Assembly: GCA_964567665.1 (NCBI GenBank)
Contig: CAZMNN010000005.1
Span: forward strand, 23,862-87,861
Direction of reading: 5' to 3'
DNA from: UBA1731 sp964567665
GTDB taxonomy: Bacteria > Verrucomicrobiota > Kiritimatiellia > RFP12 > UBA1067
DNA: 64,000 nt
Part shown: one piece after another, positions 42,916 to 51,470 of the stretch
How the letters are laid out: each line of letters starts with the position of its first letter
How positions within the stretch are numbered: position 1 is the stretch's first letter
Made by a program: the position numbers and the translations under genes
The notes under the pieces: model-generated
Told to the model about the DNA's origin: nothing
What the model saw: the letters and a program-made list of their open reading frames with translations, nothing else
Database searches by the model: none

Positions 42916-43716
42916 ATGTCAAAACCGCTGAACATAGTCGTATGCGGATCGCTCGTTCCGGATCCGCTCCAGACACTTGAACCGGTTCAGACTCCGCAGG
43001 GTCCGGGGCTGAAGAATGAGCAGATGCTTCCGTCGGTGCTTGATCCGTGGGCGGCGTGTGCGCTCTACGAGGCCGCCGCTCTCGCCAAGACCCGCCCCGG
43101 CTCGAAGGTCACGCTTGTCGCGCTTGGGCCGAAGGCCAAGCTCCAGCAGCTTATGATGACCGTGGCGCAGAAGGTTCCGTTCGAACTTGTAGCCGTGAAC
43201 GCCTCTGCAGGCGGCTTCACGGATGCGAAGGCCACGGCGACGGAGCTTGCGAAGGCGATAAAGGCGATGCCGACGGCCCCTGACTTCATCTTCGGCGGAT
43301 GCGCAAGCGCATCCCGCGACGCTGGCGTCACTCTTCAGTTCGTTGCGGAGATGCTTGGGATCACCGAGTTCTTCAACGCGGTCGACGAGCTTAAGCTCGC
43401 CGATGACGACGCATTCACGGTCAAGGAGCGCGTGGAGGGCGGCAAGTACCTTTCGTCCACGTGCAGCGGATTCCCTGCGGTCATCGGCTGGGCGACGGGA
43501 AGCCTGCCTGAGCCGCCGAACAACCCGCAGACGGGCATGATGAACATGCGCGGGGTGATGCCGGCTCTCATGAAGGCGCCCATGGCCAATGTCGGCGCGG
43601 GCGGAATCGCATGGGAGAAGGCCGAAATCCCCGCGTCAAGGCGCGATACGGTTGTCAAGAAGGATATGTCCGTTGAGGATATCGCCAAGGAAATAGTGGA
43701 GTGGGTGAAATCATGA
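42916..43716 (+). CDS. etfB: electron transfer flavoprotein subunit beta (divergent)
   Basis: A 266-residue EtfB-like protein. The usual N-terminal strand is present as LNIVVCGSLVPDP, then VLDPWAACALYEAAALAK, KVTLVALGPKAKLQQLM, DFIFGGCASASRDAGVTLQFVAEMLG (aligned with the DGDTGQVGPQLAE nucleotide loop of classic EtfB) and a C-terminal arm ending in a long helix. The similarity is family-level but clearly diverged. The gene starts at ATG 42916 behind an extended -10 promoter and overlaps etfA by ATGA. No acyl-CoA dehydrogenase, EtfX or quinone oxidoreductase lies in the window, so its electron donor and acceptor are open. Confidence 0.8.
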   Translation: MSKPLNIVVCGSLVPDPLQTLEPVQTPQGPGLKNEQMLPSVLDPWAACALYEAAALAKTRPGSKVTLVALGPKAKLQQLMMTVAQKVPFELVAVNASAGGFTDAKATATELAKAIKAMPTAPDFIFGGCASASRDAGVTLQFVAEMLGITEFFNAVDELKLADDDAFTVKERVEGGKYLSSTCSGFPAVIGWATGSLPEPPNNPQTGMMNMRGVMPALMKAPMANVGAGGIAWEKAEIPASRRDTVVKKDMSVEDIAKEIVEWVKS

Positions 43717-44546
43717 GGATCGTAGCGTTCAGGATTGACGGCAACGGGACTTTTGCGCAGGACGTACCGGCGTTCGCGCAGGCGATCAAGGACAGCGGGG
43801 CGGATATTGTGATTCTCCCCGGCAATTCCCGCGTGAAGCGTTCCGCCGCTGCGGCGGCGCTCCGTGCCGGCGGCGAGGTGGACACCAACGTGGTGGAGCT
43901 TGAGGTTGCGGACGGCAAGGCCGTCGCGAGCCGATGGGTGTACAGGCAGCGCATCTTCACGAAGTTCACGCGCACCGCAAAGCCGTGGGTCATCGTGGCC
44001 GACCCCTCGCTGTTCCAGGGGATGTGCGAGTCGGTCAACGCCGAGATGCAGACGCTTGACGTTCAGCCGGCGGCATCCCGCACCGTCGTCAACGGTGTCG
44101 AGAACGCCGGAACGGGCGGCGAATCAACGATACGCCCCGATGCGGAGCTGCTGTTCGTCGCCGGCGCGGGCTGGACGAAGAAGCAGGCGGACGGCGCACT
44201 TCATTTAGACGATGCCGCCGCGACGATCACCGGCTTCCTCGCGAAGTCCGGCGCGTCTCTCGGCTCCTCGAAGTCGCTTGTGGACATGCCGGAGGCGGCG
44301 GAGGTGTTCAAGTTCATGAGCCACATGAACCAGGTCGGCCAGACCGGCTCCACTCCGCGTCACAAGAAGGGGCTTTCGACGTGCTGCCACGGCGAGGAGC
44401 CGCATGTGGTCGGCTGGAGATTCGTCAACGAACGCAGGGCGGTCAACCTTGACGCAAACTGCGGCTGGGCGCAGGGCAAGGCCGATGTGGTGTATGTCGC
44501 CGATGCCTTTGCGGTCATGAAGAAGGTGAATGAGCTTCTTGGCTGA
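43713..44546 (+). CDS. etfA: electron transfer flavoprotein subunit alpha, short form with altered FAD site
   Basis: A 277-residue EtfA-like protein, shorter than the usual 310-340. The N-terminal Rossmann-like part is reduced. The C-terminal FAD domain keeps QVGQTG (207-212) and an AVNLDANCGWAQGKADVVYVAD stretch matching the VAINKDPDAPIF-x-ADYG segment, but the normal YIAxGISGAxQH motif between them is replaced by a segment with Cys224-Cys225 (LSTCCHGEEPHVVG). FAD may be bound differently or lost. ATG 43713 overlaps etfB by 4 bp; the Gfo-fold gene starts 2 bp after the stop. The ETF identity is supported mainly by the pairing with etfB. Confidence 0.75.
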   Translation: MRIVAFRIDGNGTFAQDVPAFAQAIKDSGADIVILPGNSRVKRSAAAAALRAGGEVDTNVVELEVADGKAVASRWVYRQRIFTKFTRTAKPWVIVADPSLFQGMCESVNAEMQTLDVQPAASRTVVNGVENAGTGGESTIRPDAELLFVAGAGWTKKQADGALHLDDAAATITGFLAKSGASLGSSKSLVDMPEAAEVFKFMSHMNQVGQTGSTPRHKKGLSTCCHGEEPHVVGWRFVNERRAVNLDANCGWAQGKADVVYVADAFAVMKKVNELLG

Positions 44547-44548
44547 CG

Positions 44549-45604
44549 ATGGCGGTCTCTGACGAAGTGTCTGTTGGAATCGTCGGGTGCGGCAGATGCA
44601 CGACATTCGGGCATCTGCCGGCTCTCGCGAAGCTCAAGGGTATGTACCACATCGCCGCAGTGTGCGATGTGGTCAAGTCCAGGCGGGACTGCATCAGCGC
44701 AGAGTTTCCGGATGCGCGCCACTACCGCAGAATCGAGGACATGGTGGATGCGCCGGACATCAACCTTGTGCTGGTGGCGACGCCGACCCTTGAGCATGAA
44801 AGCATCGTCCTTGAATGTCTCAACCGTGGGCTGTGGACGGTGTGCGAGACGCCTGTCGCGGTGTCCCACGACGGGACACTTGTCCTTCGCGGGGCGTCCG
44901 TCAAGGTCGGCCGCAAGCTGATTGCGGCTACGCCGGCCCTCTTCTCGAACGAGTTCAGGCTCGCCATGATGGCGCGTTCGCTGCGCAAGATAGGCAGGCT
45001 TTACGACATCCGCATCCGCAAATCGACCTATCAAAGGCGCATGGATTGGCAGGCGACGGCGAAGCGCGCTGGCGGGGCTGCGCATTTCGCCGCCCAGGAG
45101 CCGACGCTCCAGGCGCTCACGATACTTGGTGCGCCGCCCGTGCAGATGTGGAGCGAAACCAAGAAGCTTGTCGCGCTCGGCGATGCTGAGGACTACGTCC
45201 GTCTTCTGATGCGGACTGCGGACGGTGTGACGGCCGACATTGAGACCAACTCGGCCGTCGTGAGGACCGGCGAGCCTGAGATCATGCTTCGTGGCACACG
45301 CGGCTCGTTCTCCATATTCCCCGGAACGACGATAGGGCGCTATGCCATAATCGATCCGGCGCAGCACCTTCCGAACAAGCGCAGCAGCGTGGCGCTTCCG
45401 CCGCTTGAGGCGCAGACGGAAAACATACGCGTGGCGTATGACGAACTTGCGCTTCCCGATCCGATGCCGCCGTACGAGGCCTTCTGGAAGGCGGTGTACA
45501 GGACTGTCGTTCTCGGAGAGCAGTTCCCTGTGGATTTCGACCTTGTGGTCGAGATGTCACGGTACATCGGAATCGTCCGCAAGTCCATCCCGATCGCCAT
45601 TTGA
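44549..45604 (+). CDS. Gfo/Idh/MocA-fold protein with non-canonical active site
   Basis: A 351-residue cytosolic protein with the Rossmann motif VGIVGCGRCTTFGHLP and overall Gfo/Idh/MocA architecture. The catalytic EKP triad is ETP (100-102, CETPVAVS), and the second motif, normally GGG-x-L-x-D-x-G-x-H, reads GGAAHFAAQE (175-184), without the Asp and His. The standard hydride-transfer chemistry is therefore doubtful; a regulatory, binding or different catalytic role is possible. It is separated from etfA by 2 bp, so it belongs to the ETF operon. No export signal is visible. Confidence 0.82.
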   Translation: MAVSDEVSVGIVGCGRCTTFGHLPALAKLKGMYHIAAVCDVVKSRRDCISAEFPDARHYRRIEDMVDAPDINLVLVATPTLEHESIVLECLNRGLWTVCETPVAVSHDGTLVLRGASVKVGRKLIAATPALFSNEFRLAMMARSLRKIGRLYDIRIRKSTYQRRMDWQATAKRAGGAAHFAAQEPTLQALTILGAPPVQMWSETKKLVALGDAEDYVRLLMRTADGVTADIETNSAVVRTGEPEIMLRGTRGSFSIFPGTTIGRYAIIDPAQHLPNKRSSVALPPLEAQTENIRVAYDELALPDPMPPYEAFWKAVYRTVVLGEQFPVDFDLVVEMSRYIGIVRKSIPIAI

Positions 45605-45657
45605 GGCATCCAGCCTTGGGACGGTCTTCGCCGATGTGCCGTCAAGCGGATTTTGCA

Positions 45658-45686
45658 TTGCGTTTCGGATTGCGAAATGATATAAT
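45658..45686 (+). promoter_or_regulatory. promoter of the rpmH operon
   Basis: TTGCGT (45658-45663), 17-bp spacer, TATAAT (45681-45686) preceded by TGA. Confidence 0.8.
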
Positions 45687-45724
45687 TTCAACTCAATTTT
45701 TTTGAAGACGAAAGGAACAAAGAC

Positions 45725-45862
45725 ATGAAGATGATGTGGCAGCCCTCGAAGGTTAAACGTGCACGCAAGATTGGATTCCGCGCCCGCAAGGCGACGAAGG
45801 GCGGACGCAAGGTCTTGGCTGCTCGCCGTGCGAAGGGGCGCAAGCGCCTGACGCAGGTCTGA
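45725..45862 (+). CDS. rpmH: 50S ribosomal protein L34
   Basis: A 45-residue, highly basic ribosomal protein. The translation contains WQPSKVKRARKIGFRARKAT and GRKVLAARRAKGRKRLT, matching L34 from the QPSK box to the C-terminus. It is too short for standard ORF cut-offs. AAAGGA lies 8-13 bp before ATG 45725; ATG 45731 is a possible alternative. It heads the classic rpmH-rnpA-yidD-yidC order found near the replication origin in many bacteria, although dnaA is not in the window. Confidence 0.97.
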   Translation: MKMMWQPSKVKRARKIGFRARKATKGGRKVLAARRAKGRKRLTQV

Positions 45863-45873
45863 GGGACGATGTA

Positions 45874-46191
45874 ATGTCTACGCGGCTTCCCGGCGCGAAG
45901 TACAAGAGCGTCTTCGGTTCGGGGCGCGTCCTTAAGGGGCGTCTTATGTCCGCGTGGGTGCTTAGGCATCCTGACGCCGGCCGAAAAGCCGGCGTTGTCG
46001 TTTCCAAGAAGAGCTTCCACGACGCCGTCGACCGCAATCGCGCAAAGCGGCTCATGCGTGAGGCGTTTCGGCTTTTGGCCGACAAGGTGCCGCCGGACAG
46101 CGATTGGGTGCTTGTCGGAAGGTCAAGTCTTCGCGGCCGCAAGGTGCAGGACGTCGTGGCCGAACTGAGGTGGATGTGCGGACGCTTCTGA
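45874..46191 (+). CDS. rnpA: ribonuclease P protein component
   Basis: A 105-residue basic protein that helps RNase P RNA mature tRNA 5' ends. The RNR motif DRNRAKRLMREAFRL is intact, preceded by AGVVVSKKSFHDAV. The start is 11 bp after rpmH, as expected for coupled translation. The rnpB RNA is not in the window. Confidence 0.95.
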   Translation: MSTRLPGAKYKSVFGSGRVLKGRLMSAWVLRHPDAGRKAGVVVSKKSFHDAVDRNRAKRLMREAFRLLADKVPPDSDWVLVGRSSLRGRKVQDVVAELRWMCGRF

Positions 46192-46418
46192 TACTTGCGG
46201 TTCGCGCCTATCAGGTGACGCTGAGTCCTCTCTTTTCGGGATGCTGCCGGTTCGAGCCGAGCTGCTCAAACTACATGATAGAGGCTCTGCGGATCCACGG
46301 CGCGTTCAAGGGGACGATACTTGGCGCATGGCGGGTGTTGAGGTGCCATCCGTTCGGCAGGAGCGGATACGATCCGGTGCCGCCGAAGGGAAGATGGAAA
46401 TCATTTGTTGAAGGTTGA
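46176..46418 (+). CDS. yidD: membrane protein insertion efficiency factor YidD
   Basis: An 80-residue protein if GTG 46176 is the start, overlapping the end of rnpA by 16 bp. Family hallmarks are YQVTLSPLFSGCCRFEPSCSNY and GTILGAWRVLRCHPF, with the GYDPVP tail. The small amphipathic protein assists YidC/Sec insertion at the inner membrane. An upstream ATG at 46104 would add an unrelated basic leader read out of frame from rnpA and is rejected. GAGG precedes the GTG. Confidence 0.93.
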   Translation: MRTLLILAVRAYQVTLSPLFSGCCRFEPSCSNYMIEALRIHGAFKGTILGAWRVLRCHPFGRSGYDPVPPKGRWKSFVEG

Positions 46419-46427
46419 TTCAGAGAG

Positions 46428-48206
46428 ATGAACAAGCAGGAAAAGTTTATTGCGGTTCTGCTCGGCCTGTGTCTGGCCGGGTGGCTTTGGTATTCGGTTG
46501 ATCAGCAGAGAAAGGCCGCCGCGGCCAATCGCGAAGCGATGGCGCAGGCAGCGGCGGCCGCAGCGGACAGGCCGGCGGAGGCGACGCCGAAGGCCGGTGC
46601 GGTTCAAGCGGAAAAGACTTCAGTGCAGAACGATGCCTCCGTGCAGAGCCAGGATGCGAACGCTGTCGGCGGAAAGGCGGCGAAGCGTTTCGTCTACGCA
46701 ACGCCGGAGAGGTTTGTGACGCTCTCTAACGCGCAGGAGGTGGTCGTCCTCAGCACACACGGCGCGGCGGTCAAGAGCGTCACGCTGCTTGGCTATGCGC
46801 AGAACTGCGGAGCGGTCTCTCCGGACAATCCGCCGGTCGTGCTTGATTTTGAGGAGAATCCCGCGCTTGCCTCGGGCGAAGACTTCGAGGTTGTCGAATC
46901 TGGCGCCGATCACGTTCTCTTTCGCGGTGCGACGATGGAGCGCAAGGTGACGCTCTGCGGCGACTACGGAATTGCGGTCAGCGAGAAGTCCGTCGCATCG
47001 AACGCCCTGCCCGCATCCGTTTCGATCGGTGTGATGTCCATGGGTGCCGGCGACAACGACCTTCTCTCCGTCGATGCTTGGGCGCATGATCCGAACGGCG
47101 GCAAGGTGATGCACTATGGCGAGGAGGAGCCGCTCAAGAGCTATCTCGTTTCGTCCGCCGGCGGATGCTCAGGCAAGAAGAGCGCGGCGGGTCTGCCCAT
47201 AACGAGCGAAGTGCCGGTTCCCGGCGCCTGCACGTGGGTGGCGGTAAAGAACCGTTTCTTCGTCACGGCGATATGCGGCATGAGCGGTGCGGCCAAGGGG
47301 TTCACCGCATCGATGACGCGAGACGGCGACGTGCAGGACTATTCGCTGAAGAGCGTTTCTGCGAGCGTGGATCTGGGCGAGGCCGCCGGCGAGCGCTCCT
47401 ACACCTTCTACGCCGGGCCGAAGAAGCAGACGCTTCTGTGGAATCTCGGCATGAAGGACGTAATGGAGTTCGGAATGTGGCGCTGGGTCTGCTATCCGCT
47501 CGTGTGGATACTGAACGTGTTCCATTCGTGGATTCCGAGCTTCGGCGTCGGCATCATACTTCTCACCGTCCTGGTGCGTCTCGTCTTCTGGCCGCTGACG
47601 CACAAGTCGACCATCTCCATGCGCCGCATGAGTGAGCTTCAGCCGAAGATGAAGGAGCTGCGCGAGAGGTTCAAGGACAACCCCCAGCGGCTCCAGCAGG
47701 AGACGTGGGCGCTGTATCGCGACAACAAGGTGAACCCGATGGCGAGCTGCCTTCCGATGCTCGTCCAGATACCGGTGTTCATTGCGCTTTTCACAGTGCT
47801 CCGCTCGGCCGTGGAGCTTCGCTATGCGCCGTTCCTCTGGATTGCCGACCTTTCCGAGCCTGAAAACCTTTTCCCGAACATATTCCCGTTCGGCGGCCTC
47901 AACATACTGCCCATTCTCATGGCCGTCACCATGGCGCTGCAGTCTGCGCTTACGCCGTCTACCGGCGACAAGCAGCAGCAGCGCATGATGATGGTGATGA
48001 TGCCGGTGATGATGCTTGTGATGTTCTATTCGTTCCCGTCCGCGCTGTCGCTGTACTGGACGCTCAGTCAGGTGCTTTCGATCGCGCAGATGTGGTACAT
48101 ACGCAAGAGGTACACCCCCGCGCCGGTCGCTGCATCGGGAGATACGGTCGAGGCGACGGTCGTAACGCGCCAGATGAGACGCCACGGCGGCCATGACGCG
48201 AACTGA
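46428..48206 (+). CDS. yidC: membrane protein insertase YidC
   Basis: A 592-residue insertase of the diderm type. The first transmembrane helix (about 7-23) precedes an Ala/Glu-rich linker and a large periplasmic beta-supersandwich (about 85-325). Then come the five-helix core with FGVGIILLTVLVRLVFWPLTHKS, the coiled hairpin RMSELQPKMKELRERF, NPMASCLPMLVQIPVFIALFTVLR and LSLYWTLSQVLSIAQ. It follows yidD by 9 bp. Confidence 0.96.
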   Translation: MNKQEKFIAVLLGLCLAGWLWYSVDQQRKAAAANREAMAQAAAAAADRPAEATPKAGAVQAEKTSVQNDASVQSQDANAVGGKAAKRFVYATPERFVTLSNAQEVVVLSTHGAAVKSVTLLGYAQNCGAVSPDNPPVVLDFEENPALASGEDFEVVESGADHVLFRGATMERKVTLCGDYGIAVSEKSVASNALPASVSIGVMSMGAGDNDLLSVDAWAHDPNGGKVMHYGEEEPLKSYLVSSAGGCSGKKSAAGLPITSEVPVPGACTWVAVKNRFFVTAICGMSGAAKGFTASMTRDGDVQDYSLKSVSASVDLGEAAGERSYTFYAGPKKQTLLWNLGMKDVMEFGMWRWVCYPLVWILNVFHSWIPSFGVGIILLTVLVRLVFWPLTHKSTISMRRMSELQPKMKELRERFKDNPQRLQQETWALYRDNKVNPMASCLPMLVQIPVFIALFTVLRSAVELRYAPFLWIADLSEPENLFPNIFPFGGLNILPILMAVTMALQSALTPSTGDKQQQRMMMVMMPVMMLVMFYSFPSALSLYWTLSQVLSIAQMWYIRKRYTPAPVAASGDTVEATVVTRQMRRHGGHDAN

Positions 48207-48243
48207 GGGAATTTGAGTTCATCACAGAGAGGAGATGTCCAAG

Positions 48244-51200
48244 ATGTTCAAGCCGGTTTCAAACAAGGTCGCATTTCCGAAGATGGAGGAGTATGTTCTT
48301 GCGTTCTGGGAGAAGGACGGAACGTTCAAGAAGTCTTTGGCGAAGAACGAGGGTGGCGAACGCTACAAGTTCTATGACGGCCCTCCGTTCGCCACCGGTC
48401 TGCCGCACTACGGACATCTTCTCGCCGGCACGATCAAGGACATAGTGCCGCGCTACCAGACGATGCGCGGCAAGTACGTGGAGCGCCGCTTCGGCTGGGA
48501 TACGCACGGCCTTCCGATAGAGGCGCTCGCGCAGGATGCGCTCGGCGTCGCCGGCGTTCCGGAGATCAAGGCGCTCGGTGTGGACAAGTTCAACGAGCAG
48601 TGCCGCTCCATGGTGCTCAAGTACGTGGGCGAATGGCGCAGAACCGTCACGCGCATGGGTCGTTGGGTCGATTTCGACAACGACTACAAGACCATGGAGC
48701 CGGAGTTCATGGAGACGATCTGGTGGGTGTTCAAGCAGCTGTGGAACCAGAACCGCGTCTACAGAAGCCACCGCATTATGCCGTACTCCTGGAAGCTCTC
48801 CACTCCGCTCTCGAACTTCGAGGCCGGAAGCAACTACAAGGACATCCAGGCGCAGACGGTGACTGTGCGCACGAAGGCGCTTTCGGCGGAGAGCGATGAG
48901 ATGAAGGCTCTGCTCGCTGCCGAGCCTACGGTCTATCTTCTCATCTGGACGACTACGCCGTGGACGCTTCCTGAAAACCTCATGATGTGCGTCGGCGCCG
49001 ACATCGACTACGTGGCGGTGCGGGATCTCACGGACGATGCGCGGCCAGTGTATCTGCTGGCCGAGGCGCGTCTGCAGCACGTCTTCAAGAAGCCGGAGCA
49101 GTATGAGATCGTCGCGAAGTGCAAGGGTTCGGCGCTGAAGGGGATGTCGTACGAGCCTATCTTCCCGTACTATGCGGACAAGAAGGCGGAAGGTGCGTTC
49201 CGGGTGCTCAACGACGGCTACGTCTCCACATCCGACGGCGTCGGCATCGTCCACATCGCCCCGGCATACGGCGAAGACGACTTCCGCGTATGCCAGGAGG
49301 CCGGGCTGAAGGCGTTCGCCGATCCGTTAGACGCATCCTGCAGGTTCACCGCCGAGATTCCGGAGTATGAAGGCCGGTTCTGCATGGACTGCGACAAGGA
49401 CATCATCCGCCGCCTGAAGGCCGAGGGCAAGCTTGTCCATCAGGCTACCATCGTCCATGCCTATCCGTTCTGCGACCGTACCGACACGCCGCTCGTGTAC
49501 CGTGCGATCGACGCCTGGTACGTGCGCGTCGAAGACCTCCATGACAGGCTGTCGGCCAACAACGCAAAAGTCCACTGGACGCCAGACTACGTGGGCGAAA
49601 AGCGTTTCGGCAACTGGCTCAAGGACGCCCGCGACTGGAACATCTCGCGCAACCGCTTCTGGGGCAGCTGCATACCGGTGTGGATAAACGACGAAGATCC
49701 GCAGGACATGATATGCGTCGGATCCGTCAAGGAGCTTGAGGAGCTTTCCGGCGAGAAGGTGACCGATCTGCACAAGCACTTCATCGACAGGATTGCGATC
49801 CGCAAGGACGGCAAGACATACCACCGCACCCCTGAGGTGCTTGACTGCTGGTTCGAGTCCGGCTCGATGCCGTATGCGCAGCAGCACTACATGGGCGGTG
49901 CGGACGGAAAGCCGGATCTGCAGGGCTTTGCCGACCATTTCCCTGCGGACTTCATCGCGGAGGGGCTTGACCAGACACGCGGCTGGTTCTACACGCTCAT
50001 GCTCCTCGGAACGATGCTCTTCGGCGAATCCCCGTACAAGAACGTGGTCGTAAACGGTCTCGTCCTCGCGGAGGACGGCAAGAAGATGTCCAAGCGCCTG
50101 AAGAACTATCCCGATCCGACGAAGATGCTTGACACCTACGGCGCGGATGCGATACGCCTTTACATGATCTATTCGCCGGTCGTACGCGCCGAGAACCTGA
50201 AGTTCTCGGAGAACGGCGTGAAGCAGATCATGCGCGATCTCCTGATTCCGTGGTGGAATGCGTATTCGTTCTTCGTAACCTATGCAAACGTAGACGGGTT
50301 CAGCGACGCAGAGGTCGCGTATCCCGAATCGGAGAATGTGCTGGACAGGTGGATCGTGTCGTCGATGGAGACGTTGATCGCGGACGTGACGGCGGCGATG
50401 GACGCCTACGACCTGCAGAGGTCGGTGCGTCCTTTCGTCAAGTTTGTGGAGGATCTGACGAACTGGTACATCCGCCGGTCCCGCCGGCGCTTCTGGAAGT
50501 CGCAGAACGACGGCGACAAGATCTGCGCGTACCGTACGCTTCGCTACGTGCTTGTGCAGCTGGCGAAGGTCGCCGCGCCGTTCACGCCGTTCATCGCGGA
50601 GGAGATATACCGCAACCTGAAGGGCGAGAGCGATCCGGAGTCCGTCCACCTCTGCGACTTCCCGTCGGCGAACGCCGCCGCCCGCGACCTTGCGCTCGAA
50701 AGGCGCATGGCGGACGTGCAGGTCGCTGTCGAGCTTGGCCGCCGTCTCCGCGCAGACAACGACCTGAAGGTGCGTCAGCCGCTTTCCGTCCTCAAGATCG
50801 CCGGTGGCGACGTGGCCGGACTTGAAAGCCTGATAGAGGATGAGCTGAACGTCAAGTCGGTGATGTTTGTGCAGGACGAAACGGATCTGTGCGACATATC
50901 CTGCAAGGCCAACTTCAAGACGCTCGGCAGGAAGTGCGGGCCGAAGATGAAAGCCGTCGCCGCCGCGATTGCGTCCGGCGCATCCGGTGTTGCGGCTCTC
51001 CATGCGAACGGGGCGCAGACCGCCCCAGTCGTCATTGAGGGGATCGAGATCACCGCCGAGGATGTGCTTGTCACGCGGACGCCGAAGGCGGGGCTTGTCG
51101 TTGCGTCGCAGGGCGCGGTCGTCGTGGGGCTTGAGACTGCGCTCACGCCTGAGCTTGTAGCAGAGGGGCTTGCCCGCGAGTTCGTGTCGCGTGTCCAGGC

Positions 51201-51405
51201 CATGCGCAAGGAGGCGGACTTCGAGGTCACGCAGCGCATAGAGGTGCGTGTCGCGTGCGACGGCGAGATGAAGTCGGCTCTTGAGGCTCACCGCGACTAC
51301 GTGATGAACGAGACGCTTGCCGTCGCACTCGCCTTCGACGGCGCGGACGGTGCGTCCGTAGACCTGAACGGCCATGCGACGAAAATCGCCGTCACGAAGG
51401 CCTGA
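48244..51405 (+). CDS. ileS: isoleucyl-tRNA synthetase, type 2 (eukaryotic-like)
   Basis: Class I synthetase, 1053 residues from ATG 48244. HYGH (HIGH) occurs in GLPHYGHLLAGTIKDIVPRY, followed by RRFGWDTHGLPIE; the editing domain has LIWTTTPWTLPENL; KMSKR is in EDGKKMSKRLKNYPDP. This sequence type and length match IleRS2, the clade that includes eukaryotic cytosolic enzymes and mupirocin-resistant bacterial ones. ATG 48235 sits right on the GAGAGGAG ribosome site, so ATG 48244 (9-bp spacing) is preferred. It lies 37 bp after yidC. Confidence 0.95.
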   Translation: MFKPVSNKVAFPKMEEYVLAFWEKDGTFKKSLAKNEGGERYKFYDGPPFATGLPHYGHLLAGTIKDIVPRYQTMRGKYVERRFGWDTHGLPIEALAQDALGVAGVPEIKALGVDKFNEQCRSMVLKYVGEWRRTVTRMGRWVDFDNDYKTMEPEFMETIWWVFKQLWNQNRVYRSHRIMPYSWKLSTPLSNFEAGSNYKDIQAQTVTVRTKALSAESDEMKALLAAEPTVYLLIWTTTPWTLPENLMMCVGADIDYVAVRDLTDDARPVYLLAEARLQHVFKKPEQYEIVAKCKGSALKGMSYEPIFPYYADKKAEGAFRVLNDGYVSTSDGVGIVHIAPAYGEDDFRVCQEAGLKAFADPLDASCRFTAEIPEYEGRFCMDCDKDIIRRLKAEGKLVHQATIVHAYPFCDRTDTPLVYRAIDAWYVRVEDLHDRLSANNAKVHWTPDYVGEKRFGNWLKDARDWNISRNRFWGSCIPVWINDEDPQDMICVGSVKELEELSGEKVTDLHKHFIDRIAIRKDGKTYHRTPEVLDCWFESGSMPYAQQHYMGGADGKPDLQGFADHFPADFIAEGLDQTRGWFYTLMLLGTMLFGESPYKNVVVNGLVLAEDGKKMSKRLKNYPDPTKMLDTYGADAIRLYMIYSPVVRAENLKFSENGVKQIMRDLLIPWWNAYSFFVTYANVDGFSDAEVAYPESENVLDRWIVSSMETLIADVTAAMDAYDLQRSVRPFVKFVEDLTNWYIRRSRRRFWKSQNDGDKICAYRTLRYVLVQLAKVAAPFTPFIAEEIYRNLKGESDPESVHLCDFPSANAAARDLALERRMADVQVAVELGRRLRADNDLKVRQPLSVLKIAGGDVAGLESLIEDELNVKSVMFVQDETDLCDISCKANFKTLGRKCGPKMKAVAAAIASGASGVAALHANGAQTAPVVIEGIEITAEDVLVTRTPKAGLVVASQGAVVVGLETALTPELVAEGLAREFVSRVQAMRKEADFEVTQRIEVRVACDGEMKSALEAHRDYVMNETLAVALAFDGADGASVDLNGHATKIAVTKA

Positions 51406-51434
51406 TTGCGCCGAAGTCTCCGCCGGATGATTTG

Positions 51435-51443
51435 TGATATAAT
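51435..51443 (+). promoter_or_regulatory. extended -10 promoter of ilvE
   Basis: TATAAT at 51438-51443 preceded by TGA; AAGAAGG then precedes ATG 51471. Confidence 0.65.
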
Positions 51444-51470
51444 CCGCGAACTGAAAGAAGGTTGTAAACA

